Assembly: GCA_036136335.1 (NCBI GenBank)
Contig: JAYZQT010000006.1
Location: 1 to 64,000 of the forward strand
DNA from: JAYZQT01 sp036136335
GTDB lineage: Bacteria > Pseudomonadota > Alphaproteobacteria > MPNO01 > UBA830
Length of the DNA stretch: 64,000 bases
Direction: 5' to 3'
A program made the translations under genes and the position numbers. Below are positions 1 to 9,087 of this stretch, in pieces. A model generated the notes under the pieces. The model was not told where the DNA came from. It worked only from the letters and a program-made list of their open reading frames with translations, and searched no databases. Within the stretch, counting starts at the first letter, position 1; each line of letters begins with the position of its first letter.

Positions 1-127
1 CGAGGTGCCGATTCCAGGACCGGCCATTATAGAACGCAAAACGACGACAGTATGGGTCCCGCCAGACAGTTTCGCCAGAATGGACGCGCACGGAAATCTC
101 TCAATAGGAACCGGAGAAGTACAGTGA
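1..127 (+). CDS. Hydantoinase A/oxoprolinase family protein, C-terminal end only
   Basis: Reading from base 2 gives 41 codons and a TGA at 125-127; the rest of the gene lies before the window. The translated tail contains GPAIIE followed by a threonine run and a VWVPP stretch, the usual C-terminal signature of HyuA/OplA (ATP-dependent hydantoinase, oxoprolinase or acetophenone-carboxylase-type subunit). Its stop overlaps the GTG start of the next gene as GTGA, the classic translationally coupled hyuA-hyuB arrangement. HyuA would supply the ATP-using, actin-like-fold subunit that works with HyuB. Substrate unknown. Confidence 0.85.
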   Translation, partial: EVPIPGPAIIERKTTTVWVPPDSFARMDAHGNLSIGTGEVQ

Positions 128-2169
128 CTGATCCTGTCACATTTGAAATCGTCAAACACCGCCTCTGGCAAATTAATGATGAGCAGGGAATCGCGATCAA
201 AACCATTTCGGCATCACCGATCGTGGTGGAGGGTAATGATTACAATGTTGGTCTTTTCACCAAAGACGCCGAACTGGTTACAGCCGGTGTTGGTTCCTTG
301 GTACACGTTACTACGATGGGCGATGCGGTGGCATCGATAATCGACGGGGCCGACAGCGTGAATGATGGCGACGTTTTCATGACCAATGATCCGTTCCGGG
401 GAGCCCTGCACCAGAATGACGTTGTCGTTGCCAGCCCATTATTCCGTGCTGGAAAACCATTTCTGTGGATCGGCAATGTGGTGCACCATCCGGATGTTGG
501 CGGTATCGACGCCGGCAGCTTTTGCATCAACGCGCGTACACTGGACGATGACCCACCCCGGTTTTTCATGAAGCTGCTCGACCAGGGTAACCTGGTGGTA
601 GAAAATGAACAGAAGTTCATTAACAATTCGCGTTTGCCTGATGCCGTGGCACTTGATCTACGGGCACAAATGGGCGCTATCAACGTGGCGCGCGGACGTC
701 TCAACAATCTGCTGGACGAACGTGGGGAGGATCTGGTCGAAGCCGTAATGAAACGCTCGATTGATCTCGCAGAACTTCAGGTACGAGACTTCATTCGCCA
801 ATTGCCAAAAGGCTCCTGGACGGGCGACGCCTATATGGATGGCGTAAGGGTTGGGGACGAGAGAATCTGCAGGGTCTCCCTGAAGCTTACGTGCCAGGGG
901 GACAGATTTCTCTTTGACTACACCGGGACCTCGGATCAGGTCGATGCAGCGGTCAACAGTACCCTGCCCGCCACTGTGGCAGGTTCAGCAGTGCCCCTAT
1001 ACAGCTTCCTCTGTCAAGGCGACATCGACTGGAACGATGGTCTGAAACGATGCATCGAAGTGATTGCTCCCGAAGGGAGTGTAGTCAATGCCATCTACCC
1101 CGCGCCGGTCAGCATCTCAACTGTTGGTTTTCGCTGGCTGGTGACAGTTGCTGCTACGCAAGCTGTTGCCAAAATGTTCAACTCCTCACCAGAACACAGA
1201 GACCGGGCCTGCCCGTCATGGAATTCCTCCAGCAACTGCAATAACCTTTTCGCGGAATTACCGGACGGACGGCGAACGGGCGGGCTTTTATCCGATCATC
1301 GCGGATCGGGTGCAGCAGGGCGATCGTTTGCTGACGGATTTCACCACGCAGGGACAATCACTTCGTACGCCAGCAGTCTTGGCAATATCGAAAGCTCTGA
1401 GTGGAAATTCCCCATCCTTTATCTTTATAGGCGCCGAATGACCGATTCCGCTGGGGCAGGTAAATACCGTGGTGGCGCGACCAGTGAAGTAGCCTTCACA
1501 CCCCACGGGGTCGACGAAATTACACTTAAACTGACGAATACCGCGGGCACGGAACAGACCAACGCCCACGGTATCGAGGGCGGTTATCCAGGTGCAGGTT
1601 CACAGTCCGTAATCGTTCGTGAGGCCGACGTCGACCTGTTTTCCGGTCCTGTTCCCGAGATCACAGCCATGGGCGAAAAGATTTTCTGGATGCCATCAAA
1701 AGCCGATGAAGTAATTCGAAAGGGTGATGTTTATGGTTTCTGGGCCGCAGGTGGAGGGGGCTTTGGCGATCCACTCCAACGCGAGATTGAGGCAGTTGCT
1801 GAAGATATACGAGCGCAAACGGTGACTGCCGGTGAGGCCAAACGTTTATATGGCGTCGTTCTGGACGGGCACGGAAACTCCGACAATATTGCCTCTGAAA
1901 AGCGTCGGCACGAAATCCGGGGAAGCCGGATTACTGCCGTAAAGACTGCGAAGGTAACCGACGGACCCCCATGCGGCGATTGCGGTAAGATCGGGGATTA
2001 CGGAATCCTATCGCACCCGTTGCGACACGCGGGACCGCTGATTGCCCTTCGTTACGGCGGTGATGGGCCAAATTTTGAACTGGAAGAAACCATCTGTCGC
2101 GGCTGCGGCGCGTTAGCGGGTGTACGCGAGATTTTGAAAGAAAACCGGATTATTCAGGGAACAGGATGA
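124..2169 (+). CDS. Hydantoinase B/oxoprolinase family protein with C-terminal CxxC-CxxC extension
   Basis: HyuB-type subunit (681 aa) that, with HyuA, opens or carboxylates a cyclic amide or ketone at the cost of ATP. The GTG at 124 is chosen because it has GGAG upstream and overlaps the hyuA stop (GTGA); an ATG at 52 in the same frame would run through hyuA. The family signatures are visible: TFEIVKHRLW at the start, FMTNDPFRGALHQND, a GGIDAGSF stretch, and AGAGKYRGGATSEVAF in the second half. Unusual is the C-terminal extension of about 100 residues with C617-x2-C620 and C658-x2-C661, which looks like a zinc ribbon and recalls the separate zinc-binding gamma subunit of acetone carboxylases. 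ATGA overlap with the next gene. Family certain, substrate unknown. Confidence 0.9.
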   Translation: MTDPVTFEIVKHRLWQINDEQGIAIKTISASPIVVEGNDYNVGLFTKDAELVTAGVGSLVHVTTMGDAVASIIDGADSVNDGDVFMTNDPFRGALHQNDVVVASPLFRAGKPFLWIGNVVHHPDVGGIDAGSFCINARTLDDDPPRFFMKLLDQGNLVVENEQKFINNSRLPDAVALDLRAQMGAINVARGRLNNLLDERGEDLVEAVMKRSIDLAELQVRDFIRQLPKGSWTGDAYMDGVRVGDERICRVSLKLTCQGDRFLFDYTGTSDQVDAAVNSTLPATVAGSAVPLYSFLCQGDIDWNDGLKRCIEVIAPEGSVVNAIYPAPVSISTVGFRWLVTVAATQAVAKMFNSSPEHRDRACPSWNSSSNCNNLFAELPDGRRTGGLLSDHRGSGAAGRSFADGFHHAGTITSYASSLGNIESSEWKFPILYLYRRRMTDSAGAGKYRGGATSEVAFTPHGVDEITLKLTNTAGTEQTNAHGIEGGYPGAGSQSVIVREADVDLFSGPVPEITAMGEKIFWMPSKADEVIRKGDVYGFWAAGGGGFGDPLQREIEAVAEDIRAQTVTAGEAKRLYGVVLDGHGNSDNIASEKRRHEIRGSRITAVKTAKVTDGPPCGDCGKIGDYGILSHPLRHAGPLIALRYGGDGPNFELEETICRGCGALAGVREILKENRIIQGTG

Positions 2170-2990
2170 TGACAATAGAGACAGTAGGAGTAATCGGGCT
2201 TGGCAAAATGGGTGGCCCACTGGCACGACATCTTGCCAATGGAGGGTTCCGGGTTATCGGGTTCGACCTCGCCGAGGCCGCGTTGGAAGCAGTTGCAGAT
2301 GCAGGTGTTTCTTCAGCAAAAACCTGCGCAGAACTGGCCGGACAGTGCGACCTCTCAATTGTAGGCGTCGGCTTCGATTCGGAGGTCGAGGAGGTTTTGT
2401 TCGGTGACTCTGGCCTATTAATGAATCCGAAAGAAAACATGACACTCGCTGTCGCTTCAACCATCGCACCCGGCACAATGAAAGAAATTGCAGCACGGGC
2501 CATCGACAAACCTGTGAATTTACTGGACATACCAATGTGCCGCGGGGAACAGGCCGCCATCGAAGGCCAACTGTTACTTATGGGTGGTGGTGATCAGGTA
2601 AAATTTGACGAATGCCGGCCAGCGTTTAACACCTTTGCCAGCGATATTTACTTTCTGGGTGATCTTGGCGCCGGACAGGTCGGAAAAATGGTTAATAACC
2701 TGATTTTGTGGTCCTGTATTTCCGCGAACACTGAGGGGATGGCCCTAGCAGACGCGTTGTCGGTGGATACTGACGCGCTGCGAGAGGCCCTCCTCGACTC
2801 CAGTGCCCGGAACTGGGCAATGGAGGTCCGTGCTGAAACCTGGGACCTGCCATGGGCAGAAAAAGACATGTCCATCGTCCTGAAAGAAGCAGATGAAGCC
2901 CGCATCAGCCTGCCGCTTTGCGGGTCTGTCAAGGAAGTGATAAAAGGCATCAAGATTGATCTCGGCCAAGGAATGCCGAAAAATCGTTAA
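2166..2990 (+). CDS. NAD(P)-dependent beta-hydroxyacid dehydrogenase (3-hydroxyisobutyrate dehydrogenase family)
   Basis: 274-residue cytosolic oxidoreductase that would interconvert a beta-hydroxy acid and its aldehyde or keto form. The N-terminal Rossmann signature is GLGKMGG (G11, G13, M15, G16). The substrate side has GAGQVGKMVNN with the family catalytic lysine at K174 and asparagine at N178. Length is slightly short of the usual 290-300. It overlaps hydantoinase B by four bases (ATGA), so the two are coupled and the enzyme probably acts on a product of the same pathway. MmsB, GarR and tartronate semialdehyde reductases all share this fold, so the substrate is open. Confidence 0.88.
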   Translation: MMTIETVGVIGLGKMGGPLARHLANGGFRVIGFDLAEAALEAVADAGVSSAKTCAELAGQCDLSIVGVGFDSEVEEVLFGDSGLLMNPKENMTLAVASTIAPGTMKEIAARAIDKPVNLLDIPMCRGEQAAIEGQLLLMGGGDQVKFDECRPAFNTFASDIYFLGDLGAGQVGKMVNNLILWSCISANTEGMALADALSVDTDALREALLDSSARNWAMEVRAETWDLPWAEKDMSIVLKEADEARISLPLCGSVKEVIKGIKIDLGQGMPKNR

Positions 2991-3034
2991 AAAAAGCGCA
3001 AATAGTTGTCGCTGTACCCATACGGAGAATCCCG

Positions 3035-3493
3035 ATGGCATCAAAAACATGGTCCATTTACCTATCAGGCGAAATTCACAGCGACTGGCGCGAACGAATT
3101 CAGGAAGGCGTTTCTGCGGGAAACCTGCCCGTCGAGATTCGGGGCCCTGTTACCGACCATGATTCCAGTGACAATTGTGGTGTTGAAATCCTTGGCATGG
3201 AAGGTAACGAATTCTGGAAAGATCATAAGGGTGCCCAAATTAACGCCATCCGGACGCGGAACCTGATCGAGAGTTCGGACATAGTCGTCGTGCGCTTTGG
3301 TGAAAAGTACAGGCAGTGGAACGCTGCATTCGATGCGGGATACGCGGCTGCCCTGGGCAAGGCCGTCATCACCCTGCACGATGAAGGGCATACACACGCG
3401 CTTAAAGAAGTAGACGCTGCTGCCCTTGCCGTAGCGCAGACGCCTGAACAGGTAGTAAGGATTCTGGACTATGTCATTGAAGGGAAACTGTAA
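3035..3493 (+). CDS. YtoQ family protein (nucleoside 2-deoxyribosyltransferase-like)
   Basis: 152 residues, matching the usual YtoQ length. Recognised by the N-terminal SIYLSGEIHSDW, then TDHDSSDNCG, and a DIVVVRFGEKYRQWNAAFDAG stretch; this family is related to nucleoside 2-deoxyribosyltransferases, which cleave or exchange N-glycosidic bonds, but its own activity is not established. The start follows GGAG with good spacing. It lies 44 bases after the dehydrogenase and 3 bases before the cupin gene, so it belongs to the hydantoinase run. Together with the amidohydrolase at 5.2 kb it hints at nucleobase or heterocycle handling in this region (inference). Confidence 0.85.
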   Translation: MASKTWSIYLSGEIHSDWRERIQEGVSAGNLPVEIRGPVTDHDSSDNCGVEILGMEGNEFWKDHKGAQINAIRTRNLIESSDIVVVRFGEKYRQWNAAFDAGYAAALGKAVITLHDEGHTHALKEVDAAALAVAQTPEQVVRILDYVIEGKL

Positions 3494-3496
3494 AAA

Positions 3497-4039
3497 ATGG
3501 GCGTCAGAAGAATCGTCACTGGGCACGATGAAAACGGCAAGGCCGTAGTCATTACCGACGGAGAATCGCCCAACATCCTGCACCCAGACAATCGCCCGGG
3601 AGTGGAAATACACAACCTCTGGGTACTCGATGAAGCTCCCTCCCGACCTTTGGGATCAGAGGAAACGGTGAGGGACCGCCAAATTGGGCTATTACCTCCA
3701 CCGAATGGATCCGTCTTTAGGGTAATAAAGTTTCCACCTGAAAAAGACTGGATCAACGATGTTGATCGGGAGGCCGCAAAACACAGCTTCGCCTCTATCG
3801 GCGCCGAAGGAGCGGCCGATGACAGCGGAGAACCACCGCATCCGCTGATGCATAAAACGGAGACTGTCGATTTCGCGATCTGTCTGTCGGGTGAAATATT
3901 TCTGGTCCTCGATGATTCGGAGGTGTTGATGACACAGGGCGATACCTGTGTTCAAAGGGGTACAAACCACGCATGGTCCAACCGCAGTGAAAATGACTGT
4001 CACATGATGTTTGTGCTGGTGGACGGAACATTCGATTAA
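3497..4039 (+). CDS. Cupin domain-containing protein
   Basis: 180-residue single-domain cupin. The barrel lies in the second half: a HPLMHKTETVDFAICLSGE motif (cupin motif 1, with histidines that could bind a metal), and GDTCVQRGTNHAWSN (motif 2 with the second histidine). The first 80 residues are a less conserved lead that includes a NILHPDNRPG loop. It is the last gene of the hydantoinase run, starting 3 bases after the ytoQ-like stop, and is followed by a strong terminator at 4062-4090. It may be a small metal-dependent oxygenase, isomerase or sensor; substrate unknown. Confidence 0.82.
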   Translation: MGVRRIVTGHDENGKAVVITDGESPNILHPDNRPGVEIHNLWVLDEAPSRPLGSEETVRDRQIGLLPPPNGSVFRVIKFPPEKDWINDVDREAAKHSFASIGAEGAADDSGEPPHPLMHKTETVDFAICLSGEIFLVLDDSEVLMTQGDTCVQRGTNHAWSNRSENDCHMMFVLVDGTFD

Positions 4040-4061
4040 GTTGCAGGTGAATTATTTTAAG

Positions 4062-4090
4062 AGGGCCGCCCCTTTGGGCGGCCCTTTTTT
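4062..4090 (+). terminator. Intrinsic terminator after the hydantoinase-cupin run
   Basis: A perfect 10-bp GC-rich stem (AGGGCCGCCC at 4062-4071 with GGGCGGCCCT at 4076-4085), a four-base loop CTTT and a run of T at 4085-4090. It lies 23 bases after the cupin stop and marks the end of the transcript that contains hyuB. Confidence 0.93.
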
Positions 4091-4206
4091 CATCAAACGC
4101 TTTGATCCGTGATCCGACACGTTTTGGTATGCGTACTGTAACCAAACGCCAATTAACAGACAACCCTACACCTCGTTTGCGCTTCACTTCAGGAAAGACG
4201 GAACAA

Positions 4207-4488
4207 ATGAAAAAAAACGACTCTAATGCCTATGGCGTTGTAATGAATGAAAACCGGAACCCACTCCAGTCCATACCCAAGGTCTTTCGTTTTCAGATCA
4301 TGCTCTTTCTTTCCGTAATGTGGTCGACGGTGTTCTGCCTAACACTTGGGTCCTGGTTGTGGTGGGGCGAAGTGGTAATGGGGCACCTCGCCATTGCGCT
4401 TGGGATCCTGATTACAACTCTAACGTTTGAAAAAGCGCGCGAACGTTCGTCTTCGTCCTTCAACCGTCTTTCAAGAGAGGATTACTAG
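4207..4488 (+). CDS. Small membrane protein of unknown function
   Basis: 93 residues from the ATG at 4207, which follows an AGGA about 12 bases upstream; an open frame extends back to 4102 but the added residues look non-coding. Two hydrophobic helices are visible: about residues 28-50 (rich in F, L, W, ending SWLWWGE) and 54-72 (GHLAIALGILITTLTF). The C-terminus is short, charged and serine-rich. No family is recognised. It stands alone after the terminator and before the acetyltransferase, so context gives no function. Confidence 0.55.
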   Translation: MKKNDSNAYGVVMNENRNPLQSIPKVFRFQIMLFLSVMWSTVFCLTLGSWLWWGEVVMGHLAIALGILITTLTFEKARERSSSSFNRLSREDY

Positions 4489-4557
4489 CAAATCGGCTTA
4501 TCGAGGAGTGGCGAGAAGATGAACAGTAACGCGACTAACCGTTGATTTGAGGCCACT

Positions 4558-5064
4558 TTGTCTGCCAACCCCATAACTGCTCCTTTGTATTCCACCGGAC
4601 CGCGAATACAGGCGGTGCATATTAGAGGTGTAACGGAGGATGATGCATCAACACTGATCGACCGCTTGTGTCGTTTATCTGACTTTGACCGGTTTCGTCG
4701 CTTTTTTTCAGGTATGTCAAATGAAGGAATAGCAACAATGGTTCAACAGTTCGACTGGTCCAGAATGTGTGCGGTAGGCGCTTTTTTTGAAAACCTACTC
4801 GTGAGCGTTAGTGAACTAGGTTGGCATGACAGTAAAATGGAGCCTCCCGAACTGGCAGTGTCAACTGACGAACACTGGCGGAAGCGGGGTTTGAGTTCGC
4901 TTTTGACCAGGGAAGTCTGCAAAAATGCTCGAAGGACAGGCTTTGCGCAGGCTAGGGCGGCTTGGCTGCCAGGAAACGACGGCGTGGCAAGTATTATCAA
5001 AGGGCTTAATGGGACTTGCTGGCATGACGGTTCTGTTTTTAAAGATGAGTTTTCGCTTTCCTAG
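4558..5064 (+). CDS. GNAT-like N-acetyltransferase
   Basis: 168 residues from a TTG with GAGG five bases upstream; a GTG at 4615 is the alternative. The acetyl-CoA-binding motif A is visible as AVSTDEHWRKRGLSSLLTREV, matching the GNAT pattern of a beta-strand followed by R/Q-x-x-G-x-G/S and a helix. Ends with a conserved-looking GTCWHDGSVFKDEF. The family would transfer an acetyl group from acetyl-CoA to an amine. It is not clearly in an operon with its neighbours. Substrate unknown; the fold call is moderately firm. Confidence 0.65.
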   Translation: MSANPITAPLYSTGPRIQAVHIRGVTEDDASTLIDRLCRLSDFDRFRRFFSGMSNEGIATMVQQFDWSRMCAVGAFFENLLVSVSELGWHDSKMEPPELAVSTDEHWRKRGLSSLLTREVCKNARRTGFAQARAAWLPGNDGVASIIKGLNGTCWHDGSVFKDEFSLS

Positions 5065-5158
5065 CCTAATATCGTATGTTTATCGAAACCTCTCGTAAGC
5101 AACGACAGTGCATCTCTGACCTCTATCTCCCCCGCGAGGAGAGCGCTACTATAAGTAT

Positions 5159-6475
5159 ATGGTCCGCAACCTCTACCTCCCTGATGGCAACGAAGTGTTG
5201 TTTCAAAATGCTTCGGTGCCCGCTTGTCTGGTTGACGGTCTGGCTACTGAGCTGGTTCAAGATCAGGATGGATTGATCAATCTGGATATTTCCATTTCCG
5301 GTGAAAATATTGTCGAGCTTTGCTCTGCTGGAAGAGGAGAATTTGGCGTACCAGTGGATCTGCAAGGGTCTATGGTATGGCCCTGCTTTGTCGATGCCCA
5401 CACCCACATTGACAAGGGCCACATATGGCCTCGAAAACGAAATCCAGAGGGGTCGCGCCCCGGGGCATTGACATCGACCGCCGAAGACCGAACCGCCCAC
5501 TGGACGGCGGATGATGTCCGCACACGCATGGACTTCTCGCTGCGGTGCGCCTATGCCCACGGGACAGCGGCAATTCGCACGCACTTGGATTCCACACCTC
5601 CGCAACATCGCATCTCGTGGCCAGTGGCTGCGGAGCTTCGCGACGAATGGTCGGGGCGGATTACTCTACAGACGGTCTGCCTGGAACCAATCTGGGGATA
5701 CGCTGATAAGGGTTTTGGCAAAGAAATTGCCGACATGATGGTAGAGTTTGGCGGTATTCTTGGTGCGGTCCTCAATATTCAGGATAATACAGACGCACTG
5801 CTTGATTATATGATTGGACTGGCAATTGAGAGAGGGCTCGAACTGGATTTTCATGTGGATGAGATGGGAGATCCGGCAGCCAATTCCTTCGACAACATCT
5901 GCGAAGCCCTGATCAGGAATGGCTATGATCGAGCCGTTAATGTAGGCCATTGCTGCAGTCTTGCCATTCGGCCCGCCGAAGAAGTCGACCGTGCGCTTGA
6001 TCTGGCAAAAAAGGCAAACCTGCGGGTCACCAGCCTGCCGATGTGCAATATGTTTCTTCAAGGCAGATCTCCCGGTACGACGCCACGCTGGCGCGGCGTT
6101 ACGATATTGCATGAATTAAAGGCCAGGGGTATTCCCGTCTCAATTGCGAGTGATAATACCCGAGACCCTTTTTACGCATATGGCGATCTGGACGTTGTTG
6201 AGGTTTTTACGCAAGCCGTTCGTATCGCCCAACTCGATTATCCTGTCGGGGACTGGCCGAATGCTGTCACCCGCACACCAGCAGATATGATGGGACTTGC
6301 TGATGTCGGAAGGCTTAAGGCTGGGGGGCCAGCCGACATGATCATTTTTGATGCACGCAACTACAGCGAATTGTTCCCGCGCCCGCAGGCGGACAGGATA
6401 GTAATCCGCAGTGGACGACCGATTGACACATCACCACCCGACTACCGGGAGCTGGATAGTGTTATAGGCCGATGA
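5159..6475 (+). CDS. Amidohydrolase, cytosine deaminase-like
   Basis: 438-residue metal-dependent hydrolase of the amidohydrolase superfamily. Metal and catalytic motifs appear in order: DAHTHIDKGH near residue 80, HVDEMGD near residue 240, a GHCCSL histidine near residue 265, and SDNTRDPFYAYGD near residue 330 with the late aspartate. The HxHxDK and HxDE pair is typical of bacterial cytosine/isocytosine deaminase-like enzymes (the CodA-related group). It would deaminate or hydrolyse a pyrimidine or related ring. It is a single gene facing the TRAP transporter convergently. Given the hydantoinase upstream, a role in breaking down a cyclic ureide or pyrimidine is reasonable (inference). Confidence 0.8.
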   Translation: MVRNLYLPDGNEVLFQNASVPACLVDGLATELVQDQDGLINLDISISGENIVELCSAGRGEFGVPVDLQGSMVWPCFVDAHTHIDKGHIWPRKRNPEGSRPGALTSTAEDRTAHWTADDVRTRMDFSLRCAYAHGTAAIRTHLDSTPPQHRISWPVAAELRDEWSGRITLQTVCLEPIWGYADKGFGKEIADMMVEFGGILGAVLNIQDNTDALLDYMIGLAIERGLELDFHVDEMGDPAANSFDNICEALIRNGYDRAVNVGHCCSLAIRPAEEVDRALDLAKKANLRVTSLPMCNMFLQGRSPGTTPRWRGVTILHELKARGIPVSIASDNTRDPFYAYGDLDVVEVFTQAVRIAQLDYPVGDWPNAVTRTPADMMGLADVGRLKAGGPADMIIFDARNYSELFPRPQADRIVIRSGRPIDTSPPDYRELDSVIGR

Positions 6476-6563
6476 TTGACATAGTGTTATTTTCCGCCAT
6501 GTCGTCGCAGAAGCATCAAAGGTTCCCTGCATTAGTCATCTAACCGTTTAAACGGAAACGTTT

Positions 6564-8906
6564 TCAGGGTATGAAAACACCCCTTCCGGCCAGCCGACGC
6601 CGGTGGATGAATTGATGAAAAACTAGGTAAACCAACGACGCTACCACAGCAGCAATGGCAACATCCGGGATTTTTAAAAGGACCAGTACGGACAACATAA
6701 TTCGGAGCAAGATTTCGAAAATTCCGAGCTTCTCCACATCGAATTTTGCCAATGCACTGGCGATCAAATACAAAGCAATCACCAGCCTGAACAGTAGCCA
6801 GCTCAATCCGGCCCAATCGATGTTTCCGTCATAACCGGGAAGAAATATTTTCTCTGCGCTCATGCCGCCATCAAGGGATTGAGCAAACTGGGCCTGTTCA
6901 ATGAGAAGAAGCTCCGGATAAAATGCAAACACGAACGGTATCGTGAACATGACAATACCAGCGCGAACAGCGGCAAACCCTGTTGCAAGCGGTTCTGCTT
7001 TTGAAATTGTAGAAGCAGCGAACGCGGCAATTGCTACTGGTGGCGTGATGGCCGAAGCGACGGCAAAATAAAATATGAACATATGGGCTGTAAAATAAGA
7101 CGTTCCCAGCGCCACCAATAAAGGCCCAAGTATCAAAATCACATTAACGTAGGCCGGCAACGTCGGCATGCCCATACCAAGCAGAACGGTCGCCAGCATT
7201 GCCATTACGAGTGCAAGCATGAGATAGAGCTCACCGGTTAATGCAATCTCAAAACCCAAAACAGAAAATGTTGATACGGTTTTAAGCCAGTTAAGAATAT
7301 CGATTGTCAAAATACCGGTAATGTTTGTGAAATTGACACAGACATCAATTACCGAAACTGCGACAAGAAGCAGAAACAGGTTCGCAATCAGATATCCGGC
7401 GTCGCCCAGAGCCAACAATATCTTGGCGGGTGATTTTCGAATTTCCGGATCAATAAACAGAAACAAAAGCAGTATCATAACAGCCCAAAACCCTGCTGAG
7501 TCAGGATCGCCGGCAGAATTTTGAAATACCTTCAGCAACCAGGGCAAAGTCTCTCCGGTTCCCGGAGTATATCCAAAGATCCAACCCAGCATACCGGTGC
7601 CTACATCATCTTTTGTAGTTAACAGCAGGACGAGTATTACCAATATGGGGCCAACGATTGTGAGAAGGTTTTTCCACTCGGTTTTAGTTAATTTCTGCTC
7701 CTCTGATATCCGGCCTACCGCCCGTATGTTCAGGCGTCTGGATTCAAATACCACCGTCAGGAACAGACTGAAAAAGTAGGCAAGTGCCGGGATGAACGCT
7801 GCCACAATTACATCGGAATACGGAACAGCCGACAGCGCTGCCAGTACAAATGCCGCAATGCCCATGACTGGTGGCATTATTTGTCCACCACTAGAGGCCG
7901 CGGCCTCCACGCCTCCAGCAAATGTGGGGGTAAAACCGTTTCTGATCATCATCGGTATCGTGAGCGTTCCCGTTCCGAGGACATTGACCACGGGTCCGCC
8001 CGAAATGGTACCAAAAGTCGCAGAGCCAACAATTGCAGCATGAGCCGTGCCGCCCCGCAATCTGCTCGTTATTATAACGGCTAGTTTTATAAGTGAACGC
8101 CCACCCGCCGAGGCCCCGAACAGTGCCCCTAACACCACGTAGGGAAACACAATATTGACCGTAATGTTAAGGAACTGGCCAAAGATGCTATTCGATTCAA
8201 GTATTATGGCATTGCGTGCGGCCACCACACCCGCGCTATAGTTTCTGACACCTTCTGAAACCGTTCCAATGGACGTGGTTAGATATCGATTGTCAAACCA
8301 CTCAAAATACCAAGCTCCAGAGGAAAGTAGCGTGTAGGCAAAAAAGGCAATGGCAACCGCTACAATCGGGAAACCCCAGACCCTGATTACGTACAGGAAA
8401 TAAACCGATATAGACCACACAAAGAGCGGTAAAATCCAACTGCCAATGTTTGTTTGACAGTCTGGATAATCGTCGATGGGTTCAGTGCCAAATATCTCCT
8501 TGTATTCAGCGGCCCGCGCCGCGTCGGCAGCCATTAGGCGCGCTCTTTCGCCGTTCAGGGTATCGATGAGACAGACCTGTTCATGTTCGATCAGATAGAC
8601 GCATGCGAGCAACAGGGTTGTGGCAAGCATTAGAAAATCGATCGTCAATCCGAGAATAAAGCGAGCGGTTCCACGGCCACGCCACTCTCGGGCGAAAGAG
8701 GACCGCAACACTACAACGATCATGATAACCACAAAAACAAGCGGGAAGAAAAACTCGGAGTTATATTTGCTCAGGCGTGGAAGGTTTTCTAACCCTGGAA
8801 CGGAGTTCACCAAGCCAAGCAGGCCCGGAATATTAGGAAGATTATTGGCAAGACCCATGGCAACTAATGCCAGGGCAAACCAGAACGCAATTTTGCTGAC
8901 CACCAT
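6564..8906 (-). CDS. TRAP transporter fused permease (4TM + 12TM)
   Basis: 780-residue inner membrane protein, the fused small and large permease subunits of a TAXI-type TRAP transporter, which imports organic acids using the sodium or proton gradient. The DctM-type signatures are clear: TSRLRGGTAHAAIVGSATFGTISGG, VEAAASSGGQIMPPVMG and a late SAITPPVAIAAFAAS, with hydrophobic helices along the whole length. A hydrophilic loop near residues 108-155 (with two cysteines, CLIDTLNGERARL and DYPDCQTN) is not seen in the second permease at 26.5 kb (633 aa). It is downstream of its binding protein, separated by 181 bases that contain a strong hairpin. Confidence 0.93.
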   Translation of the reverse strand: MVVSKIAFWFALALVAMGLANNLPNIPGLLGLVNSVPGLENLPRLSKYNSEFFFPLVFVVIMIVVVLRSSFAREWRGRGTARFILGLTIDFLMLATTLLLACVYLIEHEQVCLIDTLNGERARLMAADAARAAEYKEIFGTEPIDDYPDCQTNIGSWILPLFVWSISVYFLYVIRVWGFPIVAVAIAFFAYTLLSSGAWYFEWFDNRYLTTSIGTVSEGVRNYSAGVVAARNAIILESNSIFGQFLNITVNIVFPYVVLGALFGASAGGRSLIKLAVIITSRLRGGTAHAAIVGSATFGTISGGPVVNVLGTGTLTIPMMIRNGFTPTFAGGVEAAASSGGQIMPPVMGIAAFVLAALSAVPYSDVIVAAFIPALAYFFSLFLTVVFESRRLNIRAVGRISEEQKLTKTEWKNLLTIVGPILVILVLLLTTKDDVGTGMLGWIFGYTPGTGETLPWLLKVFQNSAGDPDSAGFWAVMILLLFLFIDPEIRKSPAKILLALGDAGYLIANLFLLLVAVSVIDVCVNFTNITGILTIDILNWLKTVSTFSVLGFEIALTGELYLMLALVMAMLATVLLGMGMPTLPAYVNVILILGPLLVALGTSYFTAHMFIFYFAVASAITPPVAIAAFAASTISKAEPLATGFAAVRAGIVMFTIPFVFAFYPELLLIEQAQFAQSLDGGMSAEKIFLPGYDGNIDWAGLSWLLFRLVIALYLIASALAKFDVEKLGIFEILLRIMLSVLVLLKIPDVAIAAVVASLVYLVFHQFIHRRRLAGRGVFIP

Positions 8907-9026
8907 GCTCTAACCGGCCAGATTCGTTGGTATGTTAATTTGACCGCCGTTTGACATATTTATTCTCCACGGGGAAATTCTTCCGCGAATGAAGTCGGAA
9001 AAACGGATGTCGTATCTGACGCAGCT

Positions 9027-9068
9027 CCCGGGGAACCGGAGTATCAATCAGGGACTCCGGTTGCCGGG
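9027..9068 (-). promoter_or_regulatory. Intercistronic stem-loop between TRAP binding protein and permease
   Basis: A 9-bp stem (AACCGGAGT at 9034-9042 with ACTCCGGTT at 9054-9062) sits on a further 5-bp CCCGG/CCGGG stem across a small internal loop. There is no T run on the transcribed side, so it is more likely an mRNA-stabilising or attenuating hairpin than a terminator. It lies just after the binding protein stop, where such hairpins are known to let the binding protein be made in excess of the permease (role here inferred). Confidence 0.6.
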
Positions 9069-9087
9069 GGCCAGTGTTATTCCGGGT

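Noticed and set aside
1288..1569. Open frames on either strand inside hydantoinase B
   Set aside because: Shadows of the hyuB frame, which itself has family motifs throughout.
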